This document shows positions 1 through 6,602 of a DNA stretch of 12,385 nt, in pieces. The translations under genes and the position numbers were made by a program. Location: positions 1 through 12,385 of the forward strand of contig JANMQT010000226.1 of NCBI GenBank assembly GCA_031370675.1, read 5' to 3'. The DNA comes from SZAS-18 sp031370675 (lineage in GTDB: Bacteria; Verrucomicrobiota; Verrucomicrobiia; Chthoniobacterales; SZAS-18). The stretch's first letter is position 1; every line of letters begins with the position of its first letter. The notes under the pieces are model-generated. The model saw only the letters and a list, made by a program, of their open reading frames with translations, was not told the DNA's origin and did not search any database.

Positions 1-886
1 CGATGTGGATGCCGGGAATCTTCTCGTCCTGCAGAATATGGCCGATCACGCCGCGGCAGGCGGTGTTGGTGCCGACCGCGAATTCGCCCACGCGGTTGCT
101 GTTCTCGTCCGTGCTCGTGTAGGCCGCGAACTCACGCAGCAGCGCGTCGTTCTTGCAGTGCATCGCCTTGATGCGGTTGTTCTCGATTTGGATGGTCAGC
201 GGAGTTTCCTTCAGGTCGCCGTATTTCTCGCAGAGATAATCGCCGACCACGCCGTCGACGACAAAGGTGCCGTTCGTGTTGAAGGGCGAGGTGAAAATTT
301 CGCCGCCGGGCAGGTTGCCCCATTTTTCGGTTGTAATGATGCCGCTGGTCTTAATCCAGCGGAGGTAGGGCGAGAACTCGGCGGTGAAATCGGTGCCGTG
401 GCCCGTCTTGCAGGTGATGCGTTCGGCCTTGCGTGCCTTCTCCACGAGTCGCTGGCTGAGTTCATCAACCGCATGGAAGTCCGCGCGCATGCCCTCGAGC
501 ATGATCTGCTTGTTGATGTTCACCATGTGGCCATGGCGGATTTTTTGCCGGTTCACCACCGCGGTCATCTCGATCCGGGAACCCAGCTCGCCGGTCTGCG
601 TCATCGCGCAGAAGACACTGACCTGTGACTTGGCGAGATCGTCCAAGATGACCTGCGGCATGTGCTGCAGCGGCCGCGTCGCGTGCTGCTCGAGGACAAA
701 GACGGAATAGTCCGCGCCGACTGATTCAATCTCCCGTTGGAGGGCGCCTGCGATCTCGCGCGAGGCCTCGTCGGTGATGATGGTCATCCGCTCGTCCGGT
801 TGCAGGCGGAGGCAGACGTGAATCGCGTTGCGGGCGCCCGGCGTCAGATCGGGATCGATCGGCTGGGTGAAAACTCGGTCGGGCAT
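1..886 (-). CDS. M29-family metallo-aminopeptidase (leucyl aminopeptidase / aminopeptidase T type), C-terminus cut by window edge
   Basis: Reading the minus strand from the ATG at 886-884 gives 295 uninterrupted codons before the window ends, so this is a 3'-truncated view of a gene and not a broken gene. M29 enzymes are cytoplasmic two-metal exopeptidases that remove N-terminal residues from peptides. The family signature WGNLPGGEIFTSP lies at about residues 189-201, with the metal-binding glutamate at E196. A second signature, VGEFAVGTN (about 266-274), holds the next glutamate, E268. The visible end, GIHI, matches the region of the family's histidine ligand (H294). The final His-x-Asp ligands would lie outside the window. 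No clear Shine-Dalgarno sequence precedes the ATG. The gene is divergent from the MATE exporter gene across a 124-bp spacer (887-1010) in which I found no strong promoter. The family call is firm; substrate preference cannot be read from the sequence. Confidence 0.9.
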   Translation of the reverse strand, partial: MPDRVFTQPIDPDLTPGARNAIHVCLRLQPDERMTIITDEASREIAGALQREIESVGADYSVFVLEQHATRPLQHMPQVILDDLAKSQVSVFCAMTQTGELGSRIEMTAVVNRQKIRHGHMVNINKQIMLEGMRADFHAVDELSQRLVEKARKAERITCKTGHGTDFTAEFSPYLRWIKTSGIITTEKWGNLPGGEIFTSPFNTNGTFVVDGVVGDYLCEKYGDLKETPLTIQIENNRIKAMHCKNDALLREFAAYTSTDENSNRVGEFAVGTNTACRGVIGHILQDEKIPGIHI

Positions 887-1010
887 TTTCGGGGAAGGGC
901 GATGGTGGCGCGGGTCGGCGGGCGACGCAACCCGAACGCACGCCTTTTCCTCCGGCTCCGGCACGAATTTTTTCGCAGTCGGCCCCCGGCTGGCTTAAGT
1001 GCGGCCTCCC

Positions 1011-2378
1011 ATGGAAGCCACCGTCACCCCAGTGCCCGGTTCGCGCACCGGCTGGCTCGTCGAGACGCGGGCCACCCTGCGGCTCGCCGTGCCCATGATT
1101 ACCGGCCAGCTCGCGCAGATGGCCATGCAGTTTTGCGACGCCCTGATGGTGGGCCGCTATCTCGGGGTCGTCCCGCTGGCCGCCAGCGCCCTGGCGATTA
1201 GCATCCAGTCGCCGGCGTTTGTCGCGAGCATTGGTCTCTTGTCCGCCGTCGGTGTGCGCGCGGCGCAGTCGCTGGGAGCGGGGCGGCGCGACACCGCGGG
1301 GGAAGTTTTGCGCCACGGCATGCTGCTGGCCCTCGCCACGGGTGTCTCGCTCGCGCTCGGGCTCTGGGTCGCGGAGCCGCTCTTTTCCCGCCTGGGGCAG
1401 GACCCTGAAGTCGTGCGGCAGGCCTTGCCGTTCCTGCGGTTTTTTGCGTGGTCGATTGTGCCGACCCTGCTCTGGCAGACGTTGAAGCAATATGCCGAGG
1501 CGCATAACCTGGCGCGCCCGCCCATGTGGAGCGCGTTGGCCGGGGTCGCGCTGAACCTCCTGTTGAATTACACGCTGATGTTTGGAAAGTTCGGGGCACC
1601 GGCACTGGGATTGCCCGGCTCGGGACTGGCGACTTTGCTGGCGCGGTGCGCCACCTTCCTGATGCTGGCGATTTGGGCTTGGAATTCACCGCGATTGCGG
1701 GATGAAATTCACGCCATTCACTGGTTTCGTCGTCCGCGCTGGGAACATTTCCGCGCGCTCTTCAGCCTGGGCATCCCCGGGTCGATCCAGCTCCTGATGG
1801 AAGTGATGGCGTTCGCGGGCGCCGCGTTCCTGATGGGTTGGCTGGGAGCGCCCGCGCTCGCAGCTCATCAAATTGCGATCACTTATGCGGCCAGCACCTT
1901 CATGGTGCCGCTCGGGCTGGCCTTTGCGACCAGCCTGCGCGTCGGCCAGGCCTTTGGTGCGGGCGAGCGCGACCGCCTGCGGTTGATCGCCTTCGGTGGC
2001 CTCGCCATGGCGGCCACCGTGATGACCTTTGGCGCGGTGGTGTTCAGCCTGGCGGGACCCTGGCTGGCCGGCTGGTTCACGCTCGATCCCGCCGTCGTGG
2101 CCATCGCGGCTTCGCTGCTGGTCGTGGCGGGCGTCTTTCAGATTGTCGACGGCGTGCAGGTGGTCGGCATGGCGACATTGCGCGGCCTGAGCGATGTCCG
2201 CGTGCCGACCCTGATCGCGCTTTGTTCCTATTGGGTCGTGGCGATTCCGCTCTGCTACTTCCTTGGTTTCCACACGCGGCTCGGCCCTGCGGGCATCTGG
2301 TGGGGCCTGGCCGCGGGCCTCGGTTGCGCGGCCGGGTTGCTCGTCTGGCGCGTGGCGCGGAAAACGAGCGCGCGCTAG
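1011..2378 (+). CDS. MATE-family multidrug/toxin exporter
   Basis: A 455-residue, strongly hydrophobic protein with the two-fold repeated architecture of MATE transporters, which use a Na+ or H+ gradient to expel cationic drugs or metabolites across the inner membrane. The first half opens with PMITGQLAQMAMQFCDALMVG (about 28-48). It has an acidic residue (D43) in helix 1, where NorM-type proteins carry a conserved ion-coupling aspartate. The second half restarts with an equivalent motif, IPGSIQLLMEV, near residue 262 and a typical APALAAHQIAI stretch. About twelve membrane helices are expected and the length fits the family. I chose the ATG at 1011 over an in-frame GTG at 999 because the protein then starts shortly before helix 1; there is no decisive ribosome-binding site. 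Its stop lies 7 bp from the stop of the convergent carboxylate-amine ligase gene. The substrate is unknown. It could export the product of that neighbouring pathway, but the opposite orientation gives no direct support. Confidence 0.93.
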   Translation: MEATVTPVPGSRTGWLVETRATLRLAVPMITGQLAQMAMQFCDALMVGRYLGVVPLAASALAISIQSPAFVASIGLLSAVGVRAAQSLGAGRRDTAGEVLRHGMLLALATGVSLALGLWVAEPLFSRLGQDPEVVRQALPFLRFFAWSIVPTLLWQTLKQYAEAHNLARPPMWSALAGVALNLLLNYTLMFGKFGAPALGLPGSGLATLLARCATFLMLAIWAWNSPRLRDEIHAIHWFRRPRWEHFRALFSLGIPGSIQLLMEVMAFAGAAFLMGWLGAPALAAHQIAITYAASTFMVPLGLAFATSLRVGQAFGAGERDRLRLIAFGGLAMAATVMTFGAVVFSLAGPWLAGWFTLDPAVVAIAASLLVVAGVFQIVDGVQVVGMATLRGLSDVRVPTLIALCSYWVVAIPLCYFLGFHTRLGPAGIWWGLAAGLGCAAGLLVWRVARKTSAR

Positions 2379-2385
2379 CCGCGAC

Positions 2386-3498
2386 TCAATCCAGGTTCGC
2401 GTTCGTCTCGGCGACGATGAAATCGACCACGCTCTTGAGGTCGTTGGTGCGCTGCCAGACTTCAAGCTGGCGATCCGCGCCGGTGCCGGTTTCGAGCAAG
2501 CTCTCGATGTAAGCGATCTCTTTCGCCGTGCCGAACTCCTCGACTTCCTTCTCGATGAACTCAATCAATTCATGGATCAGGCTGCGCGTTTCCGTTTCGC
2601 ACTGTTTTCCGAAATCGATCAGCTTGCCCTCGATGCCGTAACGCGACGCGCGCCAGCGGTTCTCGTCGATCAGGCGCCGGCGATAGACACGGAAGGTCAT
2701 GTTCTGCCGCATCAGCTTGTGCAGTCGCGAGACCACCGCCTGAATGACCGCGGCCAGCGCAACGGTGTCGTCCACCCGCATCTGTGCGTCGCACATCCGG
2801 AATTCGAGCGTATCGAAAAACGGATGCAGCCGGATGTCCCACCAAATCTTCTTGGCGTTGTCGATGCAGTTCGTCTTGACGAGCAGTTTCAAATAATCCT
2901 CGTATTCCGAGAGGCTTTCGAAGGCATCGGGAATGCCGGTGCGCGGGAAGCGCTCGAAGATTTTCACCCGGTAGCTTTTGAAGCCGGTATTGAGGCCGAG
3001 CCAGAACGGCGAGTTGGTCGAGAGCGCGAAGATGTGTGGCAGGAAATACCGCGCCATGTTCATCACCTGGATGGCCATTTCGCGATCGGGGATGCCGACG
3101 TGCACGTGCAGGCCGAAAATCAGGTTGGCGCGGGCGATCTGCTGCATGTCCTGCACGAGTCCGGCGTAGCGGGCGCCCTCGGTGATTTCCTGGTCCATCC
3201 AGTGCGAGAACGGATGCGTGCCGGCCGAGGCGATGCAGAGCCCGGATTTGTTCGCGAGCCCGGCCAGATCGCGCCGGAGCTGCTTCACGGCGGTGCGCGC
3301 CTCGGCGGCGTTCGCGCAGATATCGGTGCCGACCTCGACCACCGACTGGTGCATCTCGGGCTTGACGTGTTCCTTCAGGATGAGCTTCCCGTCCTCGAGG
3401 ATTTGCTGGATGTGCGAACGCAGCTCGCGGGTCACCGGATCGATGATCTGGAATTCCTCCTCGATCCCGAGGGTGAACAAATTACCGGAGGCGCTCAT
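2386..3498 (-). CDS. YbdK/GCS2-type carboxylate-amine ligase (glutamate-cysteine ligase family 2)
   Basis: A 370-residue protein, almost exactly the length of E. coli YbdK (372). The family has a glutamine-synthetase-like fold and joins a carboxylate (classically the gamma-carboxyl of glutamate) to an amine at the cost of ATP. Visible landmarks are the N-terminal LGIEEEF acidic motif (residues 10-16, likely metal-binding glutamates), GTHPFSHW (93-100), the GLHVHVG strand (129-135), SPFWLG...TGFKSYR (163-177), and LEFRMCD (231-237). All key regions look intact. The ATG at 3498 is chosen because the conserved domain begins nine residues later; the frame runs upstream to 3738 but overlaps the ATP-grasp gene there. 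It lies 16 bp downstream of the ATP-grasp stop codon, so the two are surely co-transcribed. YbdK itself shows only weak glutamate-cysteine ligase activity, so the real substrates here are unknown and may be supplied by the neighbouring ligase. There is no obvious Shine-Dalgarno sequence. Confidence 0.93.
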   Translation of the reverse strand: MSASGNLFTLGIEEEFQIIDPVTRELRSHIQQILEDGKLILKEHVKPEMHQSVVEVGTDICANAAEARTAVKQLRRDLAGLANKSGLCIASAGTHPFSHWMDQEITEGARYAGLVQDMQQIARANLIFGLHVHVGIPDREMAIQVMNMARYFLPHIFALSTNSPFWLGLNTGFKSYRVKIFERFPRTGIPDAFESLSEYEDYLKLLVKTNCIDNAKKIWWDIRLHPFFDTLEFRMCDAQMRVDDTVALAAVIQAVVSRLHKLMRQNMTFRVYRRRLIDENRWRASRYGIEGKLIDFGKQCETETRSLIHELIEFIEKEVEEFGTAKEIAYIESLLETGTGADRQLEVWQRTNDLKSVVDFIVAETNANLD

Positions 3499-3514
3499 GG
3501 CAACAGCGGACCCA

Positions 3515-4477
3515 TCAGCGAAACGTGCCAACGTCCGCGTGCGCGCAGGCGGACTGGACGAACAGGCCCCACGTGAGATTGTTCCGCCCCGCCTGGTGCG
3601 CCTTCGCCTTGCGGATCGCCATGGTCGCAGCCGCCTCGACCACCCATTCAAAATTCTCCGGGCCCACCGAGGAGGCCTCGGCGTCCGGCGCCGGATTGCA
3701 GAAATCGATCGCGATCGGCACGCCGTCGCGCACCGCAAACTCCACCGTGTTGAAATCGTAGCCGAGGTACTGGTTGAGCGTGAGGCAATCCCGTTCGATG
3801 CGGGCGAGCAACTCCGCGGACGGGCTGAAGTTCGCCTGATAACGCAGATGGTGCGGATGGCGCGGCTCGTACGGCATGATGCGGACGTGGCGCCCGTCGA
3901 TGCAGTAGCAGCGGTAATATTGATCGAACAGAACCTCCTCCTGCAGCATCATCACGAGCTGACCGGTCTCCGAGTACGCCTGATAAAAGGCGTCAGGGTC
4001 GGAGAGCTTGTAGACGTTTTTCCAGCCGCCTCCGGCGAAGGGTTTGAAGTAAGCCGGGAAGCCGACATGGTTGAAGATCGATTCCCAATCGAGCGGATAG
4101 GCCAGATTGCGGAACGAGTTGGCGCCGGTGTCGGTCGGATGATCGTGCGAGGGCAGCAATACCGTGCGCGGGACGGCGACACCGATTTTCGTGGCGAGGG
4201 CGTTGTTGAAGAATTTTTCGTCGGCGCTCCACCAGAACGGATTGTTGATCACGGCCGTGCCCGTCAGCGCGGTGTTCTTCAGGAAGCCGCGATAGAAGGG
4301 CACGTCCTGCGAAATCCGATCGATGATCACATCGTACCCGGACGCTTCTCCCTGCATCACTTTGTCGAGCTGCACGAACTCCGCCTTCACCTCGCCGCCG
4401 CCCTTGGCGTTGACGCGTTCGACGAACGCGGGAGGGAACGTGTTTTCCTGACCAAAGAGAATGCCGATCTTTTTCAT
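3515..4477 (-). CDS. ATP-grasp family ligase of unknown substrate
   Basis: A 320-residue soluble protein with ATP-grasp landmarks. The lysine-containing strand and glycine-rich loop GFPAYFKPFAGGGWKN lie at about 139-154 (K145, GGGW), and the hinge region MMLQEEV follows at about 176-182. The metal/phosphate-binding segment FNTVEFAVRDG...IAIDFCNPAP is at about 242-264 (E246, D258, N261). An N-terminal Rossmann-like part starts MKKIGILFGQENTFP. ATP-grasp enzymes activate a carboxylate as an acyl-phosphate and couple it to an amine or thiol, as in D-Ala-D-Ala ligase, glutathione synthetase and RimK. I do not recognise a named subfamily. The direct link to a YbdK-type ligase and an esterase argues for a two-step ligation pathway. 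The ATG at 4477 is the natural start, because the first beta-strand begins immediately after it. The 235-bp gap to the upstream esterase is filled mainly by an inverted-repeat element, so this gene may have its own promoter or be transcribed through a hairpin. Confidence 0.88.
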   Translation of the reverse strand: MKKIGILFGQENTFPPAFVERVNAKGGGEVKAEFVQLDKVMQGEASGYDVIIDRISQDVPFYRGFLKNTALTGTAVINNPFWWSADEKFFNNALATKIGVAVPRTVLLPSHDHPTDTGANSFRNLAYPLDWESIFNHVGFPAYFKPFAGGGWKNVYKLSDPDAFYQAYSETGQLVMMLQEEVLFDQYYRCYCIDGRHVRIMPYEPRHPHHLRYQANFSPSAELLARIERDCLTLNQYLGYDFNTVEFAVRDGVPIAIDFCNPAPDAEASSVGPENFEWVVEAAATMAIRKAKAHQAGRNNLTWGLFVQSACAHADVGTFR

Positions 4478-4529
4478 CGTTTTAGAGTTTTGGGTTTCGC
4501 TTGGACGAGCCGTCCGGAGCTATCGCGTT

Positions 4530-4691
4530 AAACTCGAAATTCGAAACTCGAAGTTCGAAGAAAGATCAAAGGATTAGAAGCGCAGAAAAAGGAAAGGAGG
4601 ATGACGCTGGGCGAGAGGCTGCAGGGGTTTCGAATTTGAGCTTTGATTTTTCGGCCATTCCTTCGAGTTTCGATCTTCGAATTTCGAGTTT
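4530..4691. repeat. Intergenic inverted-repeat element, TTCGAA-rich, MITE- or REP-like
   Basis: The 31-nt arms at 4530-4560 and 4661-4691 are inverted copies of each other with 27 of 31 positions matching. They include a perfect 16-nt inverted match (4530-4545 against 4676-4691, TTCGAATTTCGAGTTT read on the plus strand at the right arm). A further partial copy (TTTCGAATTTGAG) lies near 4628, and AAAGATCAAAG after the left arm is mirrored near 4640-4652, so the interior is imperfectly palindromic too. Base composition is clearly more AT-rich than in the neighbouring genes. The element has no coding potential. It fills most of the gap between the esterase and ATP-grasp genes, and any read-through transcript would fold into a long hairpin. 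Whether it is mobile or a regulatory spacer cannot be told from one copy. Confidence 0.8.
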
Positions 4692-4712
4692 CCTTCGTTT
4701 TCTCTCGCTGCT

Positions 4713-5423
4713 TCAGAGCAGCGAAAGATAGTACGGCAGCATGTCGCGCCAGTAGTTCCAGTCGTGGCCGCACCAGCGGCGGTCGTCGAGGAAATGCTGC
4801 ACGCCCTTCGCGTTGAGGATGCCCGAAAGCCGGTAATTCTCGTCGCGGCAACTGTCCCATTCGCCCGTGCCGAGGATGATGCCCATGTGCCCGAATTTCC
4901 ATGAGTCGCTGCAGCCCGCGAGGTAATCGGGCGGATTGTGGTGGTAGCAGTTGTCGTCGTAGTAACCGTCGAGAAATTGCTTGATGTCGAACGCTCCGCT
5001 CAGGCTGATCAGGTGGCTGACCGACTCGGGGTGCCGGAACGCGATGTTGGCGGCGTGATAGCCGCCAAAACTCGCGCCGCTCACGGCCACGCGATGACAC
5101 CCGCATTCGCGCCGCGCGAAATCGTAGACATCGTGCAGGATGACGTTTTCGTACGCGTGGTGCGTTTTCACGCGGTCGGCGGGATGAAGGCCCTTGTTGT
5201 ACCAGCTCTCGGCGTCGATGCTGTCGGGGCAGTAAATCGTGATCCGGCCCGTGTCGACATACCAGGCCACGGCGTCGGTCAGGCCGAAGTCCTTGTTCTG
5301 CGAGTGCCGCCCGAATGAGGTGGGAAACAGGATCAGCGGCAGGCCGCGACCCTCACCGAAGACGAGCATCTCGAAGTCGCGGCTGAGGTGGGGTGTCCAC
5401 CACCGAATGTAGCGTTCTCTCAT
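4713..5423 (-). CDS. Putative esterase, alpha/beta-hydrolase fold (esterase D-like, PF00756 type)
   Basis: A 236-residue protein without a signal peptide. The nucleophile elbow is VSGASFGGYHA (114-124), which fits G-x-S-x-G with S118 as the likely nucleophile. The catalytic histidine is probably H220 in WCGHDWNYWRDMLPYY, a context typical of this family. The acid is probably D190 in LGTGEWD or a nearby residue. Substrates of such putative esterases range from S-formylglutathione to siderophores and mycolates, so the reaction cannot be named. I start at the ATG at 5423 (MRERYIRWW...) because the earlier in-frame methionine at 5612 would read through the divergent neighbour's coding sequence. 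It heads the minus-strand set esterase, ATP-grasp, YbdK-like ligase, although a 235-bp gap with an inverted-repeat element follows it. A plausible promoter lies at 5454-5481. A second, different esterase is encoded divergently from 5530. Confidence 0.88.
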   Translation of the reverse strand: MRERYIRWWTPHLSRDFEMLVFGEGRGLPLILFPTSFGRHSQNKDFGLTDAVAWYVDTGRITIYCPDSIDAESWYNKGLHPADRVKTHHAYENVILHDVYDFARRECGCHRVAVSGASFGGYHAANIAFRHPESVSHLISLSGAFDIKQFLDGYYDDNCYHHNPPDYLAGCSDSWKFGHMGIILGTGEWDSCRDENYRLSGILNAKGVQHFLDDRRWCGHDWNYWRDMLPYYLSLL

Positions 5424-5453
5424 GGGTGGACAGCCGCGGGGACTGGAGGGCGG

Positions 5454-5481
5454 ATTATGCGGAAAAAAAAGACGCGCACAA
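5454..5481 (-). promoter_or_regulatory. Candidate sigma-70-like promoter for the minus-strand esterase
   Basis: Read on the minus strand, a -35-like TTGTGC (5481-5476) is followed after 16 bp by CATAAT (5459-5454), which matches the -10 consensus at five of six positions. The spacer contains a run of eight T. Transcription would start near 5447, about 24 nt before the ATG at 5423. The same 106-bp spacer (5424-5529) must also hold the control region of the divergent esterase. There I see only a weak candidate (TTGCAA at 5493-5498, then ACTTAT at 5516-5521), which would give a nearly leaderless transcript. Consensus matching alone is weak evidence. Confidence 0.4.
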
Positions 5482-5529
5482 GCACCGATGATTTGCAATC
5501 GGGGTTCGACTGGCGACTTATTGCGCGAC

Positions 5530-6327
5530 ATGAGCGACACCCACACCCTGACCGGCGATGTCCGCCTGCACGCGAACTTCCCGTCGCGCGCGCTGGGGAA
5601 CCGTCGGGACATTCTCGTGTACCTGCCGCCCGGCTACCGGCGCTCGCGGGCGAGGTATCCGGTGTTCTACATGCACGATGGCCAGAATATCTTTGATCGC
5701 GCCACGGCCTTCGGCGGGGTGGAATGGGGGGTCGATGAAACCGCGGAACGCCTGATTCGGGCGGGCGAAATGCAGCCGGTGATCATCGTGGGCATCGCCA
5801 ACGGCGGCGCCGCGAGGATCGACGAGTACGCGCCAACGCCGGGATATTACGAGGTGGGCGGCGGCGGCAAGCAGCAGAGCAAGGGGCTGGCAAAAAAATA
5901 CGCGGAATTCCTCACGCAGGAATTGAAACCGTTCATCGATTCGCATTATCGCACGAAACCGGAGCCTGAGTTCACCGGGACGGGTGGGTCGTCGATGGGC
6001 GGGCTTGTCTCAATCTGCATTGGTTTGATGCTGCCGAAGGTCTTCACGCGGCTGGCCGTGATGTCCCCGTCGATCTGGTGGGACGACGCGATCCTGTTCA
6101 AGTACATCGACGGCTTGAAGCGCGCGCTGCCGCTAAAGATCTGGCTCGACACCGGCACGGATGAGCCTGGGTGGAATCGGGCGCGCGTGGTGCGCGACTG
6201 CCTGCTGGAAAAGGGCTGGCGGATGGGGGAGACGCTGAAGTACGTCGAGGTGCCGGGGGCGACGCATACGGAGTCCGCCTGGGCGGCCCGGATCGACCAG
6301 GTATTGAAGTTTCTTTTTCCGAAATAG
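5530..6327 (+). CDS. Putative esterase, alpha/beta-hydrolase fold (PF00756 family)
   Basis: A 265-residue alpha/beta-hydrolase of the Fes/YbbA-like putative esterase class. Early landmarks are RDILVYLPPGY (26-36) and YPVFYMHDGQNIFD (43-56), which is highly typical of the family. The nucleophile motif TGGSSMGGL (151-159) has S155 as nucleophile, followed by AVMSPSIWW. D207 or D211 in WLDTGTDEP is the likely acid. H246 in GATHTESAW, close to the C-terminus, is the catalytic histidine. All triad residues are present. There is no signal peptide with the chosen ATG at 5530. An in-frame start at 5422 would add 36 residues with no conserved look and would overlap the divergent gene. It differs clearly from the minus-strand esterase (different nucleophile elbow and no DGQN motif), so the two are not a recent duplication. 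It is probably part of the same functional group as the ATP-grasp and YbdK-like ligases. The substrate is unknown. Confidence 0.92.
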   Translation: MSDTHTLTGDVRLHANFPSRALGNRRDILVYLPPGYRRSRARYPVFYMHDGQNIFDRATAFGGVEWGVDETAERLIRAGEMQPVIIVGIANGGAARIDEYAPTPGYYEVGGGGKQQSKGLAKKYAEFLTQELKPFIDSHYRTKPEPEFTGTGGSSMGGLVSICIGLMLPKVFTRLAVMSPSIWWDDAILFKYIDGLKRALPLKIWLDTGTDEPGWNRARVVRDCLLEKGWRMGETLKYVEVPGATHTESAWAARIDQVLKFLFPK

Positions 6328-6379
6328 GGGTGGATGGCGCCGCGGATTGATTGCGGGCAGATCTGCGGCACCTTCCTGC

Positions 6380-6395
6380 CGGACCGTGCGGTCCG
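6380..6395. other. Short GC-rich palindrome downstream of the esterase
   Basis: CGGACCGTGCGGTCCG forms a 6-bp stem around GTGC, 52 bp after the esterase stop and 13 bp before tRNA-Arg. No T-run follows directly (ACCCATTTCGTTT), so it is at best a weak terminator for the esterase. It could also be a protein-binding palindrome. Confidence 0.3.
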
Positions 6396-6408
6396 ACCCA
6401 TTTCGTTT

Positions 6409-6484
6409 GTCCCCGTAGCTTAACGGATAAAGCAACGGTCTTCTAAACCGTAGAGTGCTGGTTCGATTCCAGCCGGGGACGCCA
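6409..6484 (+). tRNA. tRNA-Arg (anticodon TCT, reads AGA/AGG), CCA encoded
   Basis: The acceptor stem GTCCCCG (6409-6415) pairs with CGGGGAC (6474-6480), followed by discriminator G6481 and an encoded CCA (6482-6484). The anticodon stem ACGGT/ACCGT (6435-6439, 6447-6451) closes the 7-nt loop CTTCTAA, placing the anticodon TCT at 6442-6444. The T-arm carries GGTTCGATTCC. The cloverleaf is complete with 73 nt before CCA. No sigma-70 promoter is convincing just upstream. Confidence 0.97.
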
Positions 6485-6541
6485 GCCGATGCCCTCTCAG
6501 CGGCGCAGGCGCCAGCCGCGGCCCCGCCGCCGGAAAAGACG

Positions 6542-6572
6542 AAAGCGCGAACGGATGGCCCGTTCGCGCTTT
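6542..6572. terminator. Bidirectional stem-loop terminator between tRNA-Arg and the secreted-protein gene
   Basis: AAAGCGCGAACGG (6542-6554) and its exact complement (6560-6572) form a perfect 13-bp stem with a 5-nt loop, ATGGC. On the plus strand it is followed by TTT within the stem and GTCGATGTTTTCC. On the minus strand the stem also ends in TTT, followed by CGTCTTTTCC. It lies 57 bp after tRNA-Arg and 30 bp after the stop of the minus-strand secreted-protein gene, so it probably ends the sigma-kinase-secreted protein operon and also the tRNA transcript. The U-tracts are short, but the stem is very stable. Confidence 0.75.
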
Positions 6573-6602
6573 GTCGATGTTTTCCCCACGAGGCGCAGGC
6601 TA

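Noticed and set aside
726..2564. Long minus-strand frames opposite the MATE gene (726-1505, 1686-2564)
   Set aside because: Translations are Arg/Gly/Pro/His-rich with no membrane segments, while the plus-strand reading gives a classic MATE transporter.
2263..3576. Plus-strand open frame of 437 codons opposite the YbdK-like gene
   Set aside because: It lies wholly antisense to the MATE end and the ligase gene, whose protein shows clear family motifs; its own translation is Arg/Ala/Glu/Val-biased with no domain. Such shadows are normal in GC-rich DNA.
3182..4531. Plus-strand frame of 449 codons opposite the ATP-grasp gene
   Set aside because: Antisense to a gene with recognisable ATP-binding motifs; the translation has no fold-like pattern.
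4528..5106. Minus-strand 192-codon frame ending in the TTCGAA repeat
   Set aside because: Overlaps the esterase in another frame and then translates the repeat element itself; a repeat-derived artefact.
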